This document shows, piece after piece, positions 1 through 11,639 of a stretch of DNA of 64,000 nt (the first letter of the stretch is position 1; the number at the start of each line of letters is the position of its first letter). The DNA is from Hesseltinella vesiculosa (Eukaryota; Mucoromycota; Mucoromycetes; Mucorales; Cunninghamellaceae), in NCBI GenBank assembly GCA_002104935.1, contig MCGT01000024.1, forward strand, positions 186,001 through 250,000, given 5' to 3'. A model generated the notes under the pieces. It had not been told where the DNA came from and did no database searches. It was given only the letters and a program-made list of their open reading frames with translations. Position numbers and translations under genes: made by a program.

Positions 1-1885
1 GACTGTCTCGGGCGCCGCAATCAACGCTTCCAGACAGGTGTCCAATACCGACATCATCACACCTTGAGGCAAATACGGTTCGTCGACCGCCACAGCAGCA
101 AACTCCAGCAAGTCGTCCAAGGCTGCATAGACCACAGGCAGCACAGGCTCCACATCTACCACACGATCGGGCTCGTAGAGCAGAAATACGTCAAACATCG
201 AATCACATATACTGGCGGGGCTAGTGGCCGGACGAGTCGATCGCATGGTGTGGGTGTGGATGGTGTAAAGTCGCAAAACAGAATCGACGGTGAGTGCCTG
301 GGTTCGGGACAAGTGGGCGCGATTCTGTGACAAGTGCTGGCCAAAATCTTGGAGCACCCGCTGGAATCTTGACTGGAGATTGTTCAGTCTTGGCAGACCA
401 GCCACCCGAACACCTTTACGGGGGCCAAAGCTGAACACGTTCTTTCCAATCTCGGGCAATTCCCGGAGCATTTTGACGGTGAACACGCTGACGACCGTCA
501 AAGTGTAAAAGGATTCCAAGAGGTGCGTGTACGTCTTGGGATCACGGGTATAACCATTGCTCAGTTCAAATTGGTAAGACACAGATTTCTCGGGTGTGCT
601 GGGTGGAAACGCCAGGCGGCATTGTTCCAAAGTGTAGTCGGGAAGGTGACCATCTAATGGCAAAAAAAAAAAAAAAATGGTAGGCAGGTCTCTTCTTGGG
701 CTTTCTTTTGCACTCTTACGATCAATACAGCCACGAACAGTGACATTAAAGGTACACCAGTATGCCATACGAATGAGCTCAGCCTCGACAGACGTCAGCT
801 CGGTTATAAAAGTACCTTCCGCGATGCCCAGAGAGCGGCCTAGGATGGCTGCGAGAACCATGGTGCCCATGCCACGTTTTGGCAAACCAAAGGTTGAATC
901 AAAAAGACCAAGGAGAACACTGGCCTGGTACTTGGAAAAGGAAGCGGCAGTGGTCGAGCGGTGGAGGAGGTCATGAGCGTATTCGAGGAATGGGTTGCGG
1001 TTCTCCTTGTCAATGGCATCCCAGAGCCGCACAGGCTTGTTGTCCAGCATTCGCGAAAAGTAAATGGTGGTCCCAAGGATCGCAGCCAACAACATTGGAT
1101 CAATGGTCTTCAGCCAATAACCTTGCAACACAAGCGTCTTGTTTAAAAGGAAAGCTTGCGGGTGGACCTAGGCAATGGAGAAAAAAAAGTTGAGCTCGCT
1201 CGTTTGCTTATTTTCGCTCGTGCTGTACCTTGAAGAAATTGTCGATAAGGGTAATGGCAGTGTCCGAGTCCAAGGAGGTCAAGGGGTTAAAGGTCAAAGG
1301 AGGTCGGATTTTTTCACCCAGAAACTTGAAGGCCAAGTCCAAAAAGACAGCCGCAGCCACAGGGTCGTAGAAGTTAAAATGTTTAATGCCAAGCGAGCTG
1401 ATGCGGGAGACAACGACATTGACAATTTCCATGGTGTTCCAGGCATGAAAGCCATACAGATCATACATGACAATATCTGGGATAAACGGGATGGCATGGA
1501 CGATGCGCTGTTCGGCCCATTGACGAATGGGCACGGTCATACGTTGAAAGAACGGCTCCAGGAACCCGCCAAGTGTCAGCGAATGGTTTGTGCTGATGTA
1601 TTTTGTATCGGTATGGATGGTATAGGACAGTGTCTCAAAGATGAAGTCATTGTAAAAGGCCTGTGGCTGCTTCTGCTTCCTTTCTTGTTTGAGCTTCACG
1701 AATCGATTCATAACAGCATTGTTGGCAGGTCGGCCAGCCTTACCAGGAGGCTGATAGGTGCAAGTGTCGTTTCGTTTGATGCAGCGATGACAAGGCGAAT
1801 GGCCATCGCATTTTACTTTTCTTGACCGGCAAGGCAAGCAGCTGATCTTTCGTTTGGCCACGATAAGTTGTCCGGTGTTAGACAT
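1..1885 (-). CDS. Zn2Cys6 fungal transcription factor A (3' end off the window)
   Basis: Probable nuclear DNA-binding regulator. Exons read 1885-1229, 1167-720 and 653 to beyond position 1; introns are GT-AG and phases join. The N-terminus (about residues 16-42) has the binuclear zinc cluster spacing CX2CX6CX5CX2CX6C (starting CLPCRSRKVKC), followed by a basic linker. Exon 2 reads like the fungal transcription-factor middle homology region (motif RMLDNKPVRLWDAI). The start is the only ATG just before the zinc cluster. The next gene upstream is a close paralogue with identical intron positions and an identical exon-2 length (448 nt), so this is a tandem duplication. The target genes are unknown; the nearby protease cluster is a possible but unproven target. 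The C-terminus lies outside the window. Confidence 0.9.
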
Positions 1886-2023
1886 GCGTATTCAAATGAA
1901 GGAAGAGCAGGAAGAAAAAAAAATGCCAGGAGCTTGGCCCTTTTTTTTTTTTTTTTTGGCCCCGCCTGCCCCGCCTTGGCACCATCAAAAAGCTGTCAAA
2001 TTCTACGTCATAGTTTATTTACT

Positions 2024-4462
2024 TTACAGTGATGAAAAGGTCGGATGCGAATCGACGGGCATGGATATGGTAAGAGAGTCGAGATCAAAAGGCAGACTGA
2101 CGATGGAGTCACAGCTGGTGTCTTGGGGTATCAGATCATAGTCGGTGGGGGTCTCGGCGGTGATGTAGGAGCTAGTGGAGGCAATCGGGCTCTGGGAGAC
2201 CAGGCGCATATCCACCGGTGCTTGAAGACAGTCCAATTCAGCTATCCATGTCGTGGCCATTGGGTCGAAAAAGGCGGTCATAGCCATCCGATCGTTCAGA
2301 GAAAAATCCGTCAGCGAGGTTGGAGGTTCAACGAGTGGCGGCTGTTGGCTTTCGATGTAACCTTTGAGACGTTGCTGGATACTTTCGATGCCACTCCACT
2401 CTTTCCAGAGATGATCGGTCTTGGTGCACAACGTATCGAGGACACCGATATAATGCTGTTGGGTAGCATTGACGGGGGCGCGCATGAGGATTTCCAGACA
2501 TGTGTCGAGGGTGGAGATCAAGGCGCCTTGGGGTATATAAAGCTGTTCCTCGGCAGAAGCGGCAGCAAAACCTAACGTGTCGTCCAGCGTGTCAAAGACG
2601 ATCGGCAGCATCTGCTCCAGGTCTAGCACCAAGCCTTCGTCATCATTGGTCACAAACACATCAAACATGGAGTTGGAAAAACTTGGATCCGAGGAGGAGA
2701 TGGCACGGGTGGGTCTCATCACGTGCACGTGGAGCGAGTACAAGCGATGGAAGGTTTGCATAGTGAAGCGTTGCATGCGTGACCAGGTACTTTTGTGTTG
2801 TGCAATGAAGCAGGCCAGTTCGTCCAAAACCAGTACAAATCGTTCCTTTAGGTTATCGAGGTGAGGCAGGCCAGGCACGCGTGTGACATCACTTGGCTCT
2901 GTGTTGTAGATATTCCTGCTGACTTCGGGAAGCTCGGCCAGGAGCTTCATGGTGTAAGAGCATACGACTGTGTTGCAATAAAATGTCTCGACCAGCGTGT
3001 CATAGTTCTTTTGGTCACGGATGCAACCGTTGCTCAATTCGAATTGATAGGACACAGATCGGCTTGGCGTGGATGGTGGCAAAGCGATGCCCATGGCTTG
3101 ACGGATCATTCGGGATTTGCTCATTCGATAGCTGGGCATGTGGCCATCTAGTCACAATAACAAATATGAGCTTGACATTTTGGTTTCCTCGCCTTCTCCT
3201 ATTTCCATTGTACCCCCTCCATGCATATACCCCATGCCCTACTGAAACTTACGGTCCATTGAGCCTCGAACGGTTGACGAAAAAATACACCAGAAGGACA
3301 TTCGGATAAGTTCAGATTCGACAGCAGTCAGTTCGGCGTCGAGAGCACCGTCCAAGATACCCAAGGACTTGGAGAGGATACCGGCCAGGATCAAGGCGCC
3401 GGTGCCGCGTTTGGGTGAGCCAAAAGTAGCATCAAAGAGACCGAGGATGACAGTAGCTTGATATTTGGAAAACGTGGCTGCTGTAGTGGAGTCCTGGAGA
3501 AGATCGTGGGCATACTCAAGGAATGGGTTACGATTATCGTGGTCGATGGCTTCCCAAAGCCGGACAGGCTTGTTGTCTAGCATGCGCGAAAAGTACACCG
3601 CCGTTCCAAAGATGGCGGACAAAAGCATTGGTTCAATGGTCTTCAGCCAATATCCCTGTAGCACCAATGTCTTATTCAGTAGAAATGAGTGCGGGTGGAC
3701 CTAGATCATGAGACAAAAATAAATAAAAGAATTATTGTGTGCTTGGCACGGCGGGTCGGTCCGAGTCAGGCGGCCCTCCACCCTTTCTTCTTCCGCAGCC
3801 ATCCACTGTACCTGGAAAAAAGTGTCGATCAATCGGAGAGCGGCATCATCATCTAAGGTAGCCAGAGGATTGAAGGACAAAGGATGACGAATTTTTTCCC
3901 CAAAGAATTTAAAGACAAGGTCCAGGAACACAGCAGCAGCAATGGGGTCGTAATATTCAAAATGTTTCAAGCCAAGCCGACTAATCCGCTGGACCATTAC
4001 GTTGACGATCTCCATGGCGCTCCAAGTGTGCAAGTCAGTCAGATCATACATGACAATGTCAGGAATAAAAGGGATGGCCTGCTGCATACGTCGTTCGGCC
4101 CACTGCTGCAAGGGCATGGCCATTTCTTGAAAATAAGGGTCCAGCATCCGGCCAAGCGTCAAAGAATGGTTGGGACTGATAAACTTCGTATCGGTGTGGA
4201 TGGTGTAAGACAAGGTTTCAAAGATGAAGTCATTGAAAAGCACAGATTGTTTCTTATCTTGCTTGAATTTCACCAATCGATTCATTACTGCATTGTTAGC
4301 AGGCCGTCCAGCTTTGGCATGAGGCTGAAATACGCAGGACTCGTCCCGCTTCGTGCATCGGTGACAGGGCATCTGGCCATCGCATTTGACTTTTCTCGCA
4401 CGACATTGCAAACAACTGATCTTTTTCTTGTTGCTAATCACAAGTGCACACGAACCAGACAT
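2024..4462 (-). CDS. Zn2Cys6 fungal transcription factor B (paralogue of A)
   Basis: Complete 740-aa regulator in three exons: 4462-3812, 3700-3253, 3147-2024; phases 0 and 1 join correctly. A zinc cluster of the form CX2CX6CX5CX2CX6C (starting CLQCRARKVKC) sits near the N-terminus, followed by a stretch almost identical to gene A (KAGRPANNAVMNR). The middle region carries the same homology block (SRMLDNKPVRLWEAI). The C-terminal third is acidic and Ser/Pro/Thr rich, as expected for an activation segment. Both introns fall at the same sites as in gene A. Function as a transcription factor is a family inference; no target is visible. The gap between stop (2024) and the start of gene A (1885) is only about 140 bp. 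Confidence 0.92.
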
Positions 4463-5183
4463 GCATACAATAAAACAGATTGGGAGGAAGGAAAAAAGGA
4501 TAAGGAAAGAAAGGCCAGGGGAGGGAGCGGAGTCAGCGCGCTCATTTCAACGTGGCTGAAAACGTTTCGGGCTTGATCGGTTCGCTGCCTACTCATCATT
4601 TTTCACTTTGCTTTCAGTATGACATGATACATAATCTCAATGTCAACATCATGACGCAAGTTCACAAGGATGCCAAAAAAAAAAAAAAAAAAAAAAAAGA
4701 GAGTCACAGAGCAAACGCTGTCCACGGCAGTAAGCTTTCAATTTGGCCCTGATTTGGATCCAAAAAAGGCAGACAGACAAATGTGGCATGTGTTGCACAT
4801 GACCCCAAGTCTATTCAGGAACGAAAAAGGAAATGGGCGCTACTTGCCTCTTTTTGCTCCGAGCTTGCCATATTCTCTTTGACCTTGCAAATGCCAAGTG
4901 TTCTAGAAGCGCAATGGAATGCATGCAAAGAACAATCGCTCGCGAAAAAAAAAAAAAAGAAGCAGGATCGTTCATGCAATTCTACGCGCTCAAGTGCAAG
5001 CACCCTTTTTCGAATGCCCATTTTTTAAGAGCTGTCTGTGCTTATGCATTCCAATCCAGCGTGAAAGAAATTCCGTGTGCCAATACGGACCACTTCTTCG
5101 TCGGTGGAACATTTGACCAACAACGGGTCCCATTTTTTGGGTAAATAAAATATCCCTGGGCTTCGCTTATGAGATGCAGCTCT
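4463..5183. other. Intergenic, no gene seen
   Basis: AT-rich DNA between the divergent Zn2Cys6 gene B and protease A. It contains poly-A runs (about 4675-4698 and 4945-4960) and only chance reading frames. The left part should hold the promoter of gene B; no TATA element stands out. Confidence 0.5.
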
Positions 5184-5740
5184 TTACAAACAACATGTCA
5201 AAAAGGAAAAGGGAAGAATAACCGCAAATGGACTAGAGCATGCTTTTTTTTTTCACAGACGTCCCATCCTACAGGCACTTTTCGCGTGGGTTACCGTTTT
5301 TAAAAAATGAATAAAAATGAATTAGAAAAAATGCGGTCGATGTCAGGTGATCATACTAAACTCATTGAGGCCATTTTGTCATTTCATTTTCATTTCCCAA
5401 AGGTCACTCAGCGAACGTAAGAAAAACAAAAGCCAAAACGGCAAGAATGGGCAAAAAAAGGTTGGTTAAATTTCAAGTTCCCAAGTGATGATGTGTTTAT
5501 GTTTTTGGATGGAGACACTGCATCAACCAAAAAAAAAAAAGGAAGAGTCGAGACAAAATGAGTTGTGGTGACGAGTTGGGAGCACAAAATGGAGAGACGA
5601 CTTGACAGAATGGGAGAACCCGTTTCTTGGGTTACACGCAAACTTCGACCTGAAATGCTTTTTTTTCATTTATTTTACGCAGGTAGCTATACCTAAATTG
5701 GACGAATTGTACTAAATCAGGTCAATTTATTTTTGCCACT
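5184..5740 (-). promoter_or_regulatory. Upstream conserved module of protease A (blocks III, II, I)
   Basis: Three blocks are shared with the upstream DNA of proteases B and C, in the same order and the same orientation relative to each gene. Block III is 5184-5240 (reverse complement contains CTAGTCCATTTGCGG). Block II is 5341-5460: GATCACCTGACA, then GGGAAATGAAAATGAAA, and CCCATTCTTGCCGTTTTGGC, all read on the minus strand. Block I is 5692-5729 (minus strand AAATTGACCTGATTTAG and ACAATTCGTCCAATTTAGG). Block I lies about 390-430 bp before the ATG. Conservation in three copies while intervening DNA diverged suggests regulatory function, though recent duplication is the alternative explanation. 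Confidence 0.6.
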
Positions 5741-6039
5741 GGGACTCTTTCATTAGAGATCATTTGTTCCAGCTACACATTGCTCAACCATCGTGATCGA
5801 CTGAATAAAACTTATTGCTTCCCATCCATGTTAACGGATCAACCATACAACATGACGACGTAACCGTTGGTAAAACCTTCTTTTATAAGCAATCTCTCTC
5901 CACTTAAAGCAATTTTGGATCAAACAAGATTAGCGCTGACGAAAAAAAATGAAAATGAGTCGACTCTTCCAAAATTGGCCAATTAAAGGGCGTTTACCTT
6001 AACATTTCCAAAGCACAATTTCACCCTAGATGAATTTCG

Positions 6040-6047
6040 TATAAATA
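6040..6047 (+). promoter_or_regulatory. TATA box of protease A
   Basis: TATAAATA, 72 bp before the ATG. The same octamer sits 69-76 bp before the ATG of the other two protease genes. Confidence 0.7.
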
Positions 6048-6118
6048 CGCTAGTGTCCTGACGCGATTTTCTTTTTTTTTCTTCACTACAACACCCTTCC
6101 CTTTCTTTTTCACTCAAA

Positions 6119-7473
6119 ATGAAGATTTCTGTCTGCATTGCTTTGTTGGCTGCCACTGTTGGTGTCATTCAAGCTGCTCCCACCGAGCACAAGTCTCACA
6201 AGTTCACCTTGACTCGCAATGAAAACTTCAAGCGCGATGCCAAGCGCTCCATTGCCAAGGCTCACCGTAAATTTGCACACAAGCTCTCCACCAACGCCGC
6301 CGGCTCCGGCACCATCCCCATGACTGATGTCAGCGGTGACTCGGAATACTACGGTGAAGTCCAAATCGGTACCCCTCCCCAAACCTTGAAGTTGGACTTT
6401 GACACTGTAAGCGCATCAATTGAAAAAAAAAAGTTTTATTGCTCACGCATCTCTCTCAATTAGGGTTCTTCTGATCTCTGGTTCGCCTCTACCCTCTGCA
6501 CTGGCTGCAGCAGCTCCCAAACCTCGTACGATCCCACCAAGTCCTCCACCTACCAAAAGGAAGGCAAGACCTGGTCCATCTCCTACGGTGATGGTTCCTC
6601 CGCTAGCGGTATCACTGGTCTTGATACTGTCAACTTGGGCGGTTTGGCTATCACCAACCAACGCATTGAAATGGCTCAACAAGAATCGTCTCAATTCCAA
6701 CAAGATCCCGTTGACGGTTTGATGGGTCTTGGCTTCGACACCATCTCCACTGTCTCTGGAACCCAAACCCCCGTGGACTCCATGATTGCCCAAAACTTGA
6801 TCTCCAAGCCCATCTTTGGTGTCTACTTGGGTCACACCTCCAACGGCGGTGGCGGTGGTAAGTTTGCAAAAAAAAAAAAAAAAAAAAAATGAGGGTGCAT
6901 TTGAGCTCATTATTTTTTTTTCATCCTCAGAATACATCTTTGGTGATTACGATTCCTCCAAGGTTGGCGCTGCTGGTCTGACCACCGTCCAAGTTGACAG
7001 CTCCCAAGGCTGGTACGGTTTCACCGTTGACGATGTTTCCGCTGCTGGTGGTAGCACTGGTTCCTTCTCCGCCATTGCCGACACTGGTAAGTTTGCAGGA
7101 GCAAACAAGGAGGAAAGGGATTGGCTTGAGCTAATTTTGACCTTGCCATTTCATAGGTACCTCTTTGATGCTCTTGCCTAACAACATCGCCAGCTCCATT
7201 GCTCAATCTTACAGTGCCACTGACAACGGTGATGGTACCTACACCATCTCTTGTGATGCCTCCACCTTGACTGACTTGACCATCACCATCGCTGGCGCTC
7301 AATTCACTGTCCCTGCCGCTGATTTGATTTACTACCAACAAGGTAGCCAATGTATCGCTGGTTTCGGTTACTCCTCCATGTCTGATGCCATCATGGGCGA
7401 CGTGTTCTTGAAGAACGTCTACACCGTCTTCGACCAAGGCACCCCTGCTCTCCAATTCGGTCCCTTGGCTTAA
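6119..7473 (+). CDS. Secreted aspartic protease A (rhizopuspepsin-type, peptidase A1)
   Basis: Extracellular acid endopeptidase, 384 aa, from exons 6119-6406, 6464-6857, 6931-7086 and 7157-7473. The first about 20 residues form a signal peptide (ending near VIQAA), followed by a basic propeptide rich in Lys/His/Arg. The two catalytic aspartates are visible: DTGSS spans intron 1 (Asp95), and DTGTS spans intron 3 (Asp278). The flap motif SYGDGSS is present. Length matches fungal pepsins (about 390 aa). Introns 1 and 2 are at the same positions as in paralogues B and C; intron 3 is private to this copy. Expression is expected from the TATA box and the shared upstream module. Activity is a family inference, but all key residues are intact. 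Confidence 0.95.
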
Positions 7474-7949
7474 GCGTCACTCTCCCATATTGTATTACTT
7501 AGTATTTTTTCACGTGTACGAATAAATTGAGTACGCTCGAAATTATACAAAAAAAAAAAAAAAACCACAGTTTTGACACCATAGGCACGTGGGGGTGATA
7601 TCAGCCGGCACTCGCCAACTCGGAGTGAGATCAAGACATTCCTTGTGATCATCTCTCATTTCTCAATAATGCTCTCATGATTTCTTCAGCTGATTTTTTA
7701 GAAAAAGAATACCCTTTCCAAGAAAGTTAAGCCCTCTCTAAACTTGAACGTGTTTCTTGTTGCTGAGTCTTGGGATGTGTTGCTGCGGATTTTTATGAGC
7801 AGAGTGGAAGGGTGGGATTCGAACCAGCCAATTTTTTTTTTTTGCCTGGTGGATCTGACATTAACAACTTGGGATGTTTTTGACACACATGCCTTTCATA
7901 AGAACTTGCATTCATGTCAAATTTTACTTTGATAGGTAAGCTAAAAACT
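7474..7949. other. Intergenic with a tRNA-like T-arm fragment
   Basis: Downstream of protease A. On the minus strand around 7812-7828 there is GGCTGGTTCGAATCCC, a good B-box/T-arm match, but no foldable tRNA body around it. It may be a relic of a tRNA or tRNA-derived SINE. Nothing else is recognised. Confidence 0.3.
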
Positions 7950-8280
7950 GATTTACAATTTGGGGTAAATTTACTAGAGCAATTTGGCCTGATGAATTTT
8001 GATGAGATTCACCTGGGGATCCCCTGGCAAAAATGGCCGATTTTTTATTTTTTTTAGCTGAGTGATCGGAGCGGTCAAAACGGAATTGGTCAAACGATGG
8101 CTGGGCAACCTTCACCAATTGACCTGATTTTTTCAGTACCATCATAGATCATGGTTTTACGCACTCATGAGAAATTTGACATCGATCCATTCACCCATTT
8201 GTGCTGCATAGGATTTGCTTTTTTTTTTCAAAATGAAATTGATTGGGAATTGATTCTCCGCGAAGCACTTTCCTTTTGTG
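7950..8280 (+). repeat. MITE-family half element, copy 1
   Basis: Carries the window's dispersed repeat: outer end GGTAAATTTACTAGAGCAAT, then a segment with TTTTTTTTAGCTGAGTGATC and GGTCAAAACGGAATTGGTCA, GATTTTTTCAGTACCATCAT, and an inner TTTTCAAAATGAAA stretch. It matches one arm of the complete element at 12898-13728, plus orientation. The second arm is absent. Confidence 0.65.
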
Positions 8281-10010
8281 ATCAATGCAGGCAATTTTAG
8301 TCTCATGGCTGATACAGTAAAGCGCGCTTTCATATTTCTTACAAGAGCATCACCGCTGGCCACACACCGTGAAGGTGCTTCGTTGTTGTCAGAAGAGCCA
8401 GAAATTTCACTACAGGTATCCTCATTGTTACTGGCTTGGGCAATTTGGAGAACGCCAGCAACAGGGCCAAGAGCAGAGACATTGCGAGGCACCACAAAGG
8501 TAAAGCCAGCAGGGATGGTAACAGAAGCCGCGGCAGTAGAGGCAGCGGCAAAGATGGCGGTAGCGCGAGCAGAGTTGACAGCACCACGAGCAGTGGCAGC
8601 GGTAGGGGCAACTTGAGCAGGTACAGCGCGAGGCACAACAAAGCCAGAAGGAGCAGCGGTTCGTGGGGCGGCAGATGGCACACCAGCATGAGGGCCAGAG
8701 GCAGCTCGATGTGCGGTAGATGGAACGCCAGCAAGTGCGACATTGGCAGCTCGAGGGTGGCAAAAAACACACCAACAGGGTCATCCGGGTCAAAGCCAAC
8801 CGAGGCGGAAAAAACCACACCAACGGGGTCATCATGGCCAAACACGGCCGAGACGGCATATATTCACGCCAACGGGGTCATCCTGGTCAAAGCGATGCCA
8901 GGTATCAGGAAGCAGATCAAGGCAGACAACAGAGACAAAACCAACCGAGTCAGTGGGCGTAGCAGGTGCAGGAACAGCAGGCTTGACGGGAGCAAAGAAG
9001 AGGATGGTTAGACTCGAGCGAAAAAATTAATTCTTCAGTATTAAACTTACAGAGCTCGACTCAAAGCAATGGTGCCATACAGCATCAAATATGCTGAGTC
9101 CACACAAACCCACACCAAGGCAATCGGGGTGGCGAGCAACACCGCGAAAGACCAGAGCACAAAAGAGAAACAGAGCAACACCAAACCAACCGCCTGGCAA
9201 TCCGGTACGTCAGCAGTGATGACCCACTGAAGGCTAAAGTCCACAGCATCTGTGGCAAGGTCAAACAACTGGGGCAGCAAAATAAACTGCACCGTGGTCG
9301 ATGAGGCGGCCCAGGCAGACAGCACCATTCTTGATCTGACCACAAAGATCAAAACGGAGAGCGCCCCAGACAAAAACATAGCATGCCATAACGGCAGCAA
9401 TGGCGCAAAGACCAAGCGCAAATTCAGTGGCAAAACTGTCGGGAACTTCACCCACAGTGGCCAGTGTGGAAGGTGAGGATGGTGTGGCGGCAAGGATGAA
9501 GGCGGGAGCAGGTGCAGCAGTGATCTTGGGGTGGTCGAGTGAGCCAATCGCTCAAGCTCGAATGCAATGCACCAGCAATGGCGGATGATCAGAACTGGCA
9601 AAATAACTGCAGCAAGAAGGAAAAGCAGGCAGTAATCAGAATACGAAAAAAAACGCTGACCCTGAAGAAAAAGGAAAATGGAAAGAAAAAAAAAGTCGAG
9701 GATTGTAAACAAAAAATTTTTTTCTCGGCAATCAATCAAATCGCAGTGGTGGCTTGTGAATGAATTTTGGGTCGTTTTCCTCGTCACAACGTCATTACCT
9801 TTTCTAAAGAAAAAGATACAGGATGAAACCGTGAATATGTGTAAAGAAATGCAACGCGCTAAGTGCAGTGGAGATGGAATGAATTCAGGCACAGAGGCTG
9901 TGCATCGTAACACTGGCCGAGTTTCAGGAATGCAAGCGATCGAAAATTACAGCACAGTAACCACCAAAAGATACAATCCAATTTGGAAATATCAGCATTG
10001 ATCATCCTGG
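8281..10010 (-). pseudogene. Decayed multipass membrane protein gene with Ala/Pro-rich tail
   Basis: Read on the minus strand, 9913-9047 is open and contains several hydrophobic stretches (for example around 9660-9570, 9430-9380 and 9200-9100). A consensus donor GTAAGT after position about 9052 and an acceptor near 9019 lead into a Pro/Ala/Val-rich region down to about 8300, which includes a short internal repeat of DDPVGV. A second frame between 9455 and 9261 also looks protein-like (SFATEFALGLCAIAAVMACY), and the related fragment at 59720-60265 supports that second frame upstream of a frame change near 9460. No single set of exons gives a clean product, so I call it a probable pseudogene. 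A rapidly evolving real gene with unrecognised introns is the alternative. No family is recognised. Confidence 0.35.
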
Positions 10011-10646
10011 CTTTCTTTTTACTTACTTGCAAATACAGTGTGCGTAAAGTTTCAGCATTAAAAGAAATGAAAAAAGGCTGCATGGCAACCATGACAAATA
10101 AAAGTCAGCTTCGCAGCGGCACATTTCGCTTTTCGTGCTCTGTCACACTAAGGACTTCTATTCTTTCTTGATTTTACATGTCAAGGGTTCTTACTGTTTC
10201 CAAAAGTTCATTTGTTTACTATCTGATTAATTGGTCGTATTTTTTTTAGCTGGGGAATCGGAAGTGTGAAAACGAAACTGGTCAAACGTTGGCTTGGTAG
10301 CCTTCGCCAATCGGCGTGGTTTTTTCACCACCACCATCATTTATGTACAGTCAATATCATTTAAACTTATAGTTTGATAAAGTTATAACTTGTATTTTTT
10401 CTGACACTGAGACGTTGCACAGGGCTTAAGCATGGTTACGCTCAGCAGATAGTGAAAAAAACTTGTAACTTTTAGTTTTCTGTGATGGATAATTAAATCT
10501 CCGAATGCCTAATATAATTTTTTTTTGAGTCGTGGCTTTCTTTTGCCCTGCCCCTTTTGCCCCTTTTTTCATTTCTTGTGGTTTTTATGGTAAAACAAAT
10601 AAAACAGAGCTCGGCAAATATCCGCAGGCAGAATTGGCTGCGAAGA
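10011..10646. other. Intergenic, mostly AT-rich
   Basis: Contains a MITE-family fragment (10236-10345, listed separately). A short open stretch at about 10598-10690 (TELGKYPQAELAAK) faintly resembles a helix-turn-helix segment of a pogo-type transposase, ending where the palindrome begins. No intact gene. Confidence 0.35.
10236..10345 (+). repeat. MITE-family fragment, copy 2
   Basis: Matches the core of the dispersed repeat: TTTTTTTAGCTGGGGAATCG, GAAACTGGTCAAACGTTGGC, CCTTCGCCAATCGGCG, TTTTTTCACCACCACCATC. Only about 110 bp remain. Confidence 0.6.
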
Positions 10647-11639
10647 CAATTTTAACATCGGTGTTTAAAACCCCCCAAAAAAAGATGTCAGATCTATGAA
10701 CTACCCACGCGCAGAAAAAAAAAACATGGCGATGGTATTCAAAGGTACAGAAGGTTTCGAAAAAAAAATTGAAGGCGCAAAATATACTGTACTCTCCCAG
10801 AAAACATCTGAATGGAAAAATGATATACAAAAAAAAAACTGTTCTAGTTCACTTGGATTAAGCTTGGGAATGTTGTTTTAAGGACAGAGTGCGCTCATCT
10901 CGAAAAAAAAAATTGGTCTCTAGGACACGCGTGAAAATCGTCAAAGTCTGAAAAAGCAATTGCGGGGACGGGAACCAAGTCATCCCGGGTTCGAAAAAAA
11001 ACCCATATTTAGACATAGCCAAAAAAGTGTAATGTTTAAGCAAATACTTGCCTTCAATGGGAATGAAAATAATCGCCAGCGATATATTTTTCTTTATATG
11101 GGTGGTGGATTTTTTGAAAATATACTTTCTAAAAAAGTAACAATTATACTTTTTAGGAAAGTATATTTTCAAAAAATCCACCACCCATATAAAGAAAAAT
11201 ATATCGCTGGCGATTATTTTCATTCCCATTGAAGGCAAGTATTTGCTTAAACATTACACTTTTTTGGCTATGTCTAAATATGGGTTTTTTTTCGAACCCG
11301 GGATGACTTGGTTCCCGTCCCCGCAATTGCTTTTTCAGACTTTGACGATTTTCACGCGTGTCCTAGAGACCAATTTTTTTTTTCGAGATGAGCGCACTCT
11401 GTCCTTAAAACAACATTCCCAAGCTTAATCCAAGTGAACTAGAGCAGTTTTTTTTTGTGCATCGTTTTTCCTTTCAGATTTTTTCTAGGAGAGTATTTAC
11501 ACCTTTCAAAATCTTCTGTACCTGTTTATACGGTACCATCGCCATGTTTTTTATTTTCTGCGCGCAGGTACAGTAGTTGACTAGATGGTTCATACGATCT
11601 GACATCAATTTTGGTTTTTAAACACCGATGTTAAAATTG
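10647..11639. repeat. 993-bp palindromic (foldback) element
   Basis: A long inverted repeat centred near 11143. Its tips read CAATTTTAACATCGGTGTTT at 10647 and the reverse complement ending at 11639. Arms are about 490 bp. The inner 285 bp of each arm (10858-11137 against 11149-11428) are nearly identical: both arms encode the same 61-residue chance peptide without a difference. The outer 200 bp have drifted. The loop is only a few bases (around ACAATTA at 11140). No protein is encoded. It looks like a foldback-type or MITE-like DNA element. It directly abuts the transposase remnant on its right; no clear target-site duplication was seen. Confidence 0.85.

Noticed and set aside
1175..1825. 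216-residue plus-strand open frame opposite Zn2Cys6 gene A
   Set aside because: It lies antisense to the zinc-cluster exon and has no domain; the minus strand explains conservation with gene B.
10960..11010. tRNA-like T-arm (CCCGGGTTCGAAAAAAAACC) inside the palindrome
   Set aside because: No D-arm, anticodon arm or acceptor stem; T-loop followed by poly-A. A chance match.
10960..11428. Identical 61-residue open frames on both arms of the palindrome, as possible small proteins
   Set aside because: They are the same DNA read twice because of the inverted repeat. Composition is Phe-rich from poly-T, with no domain and no start context.
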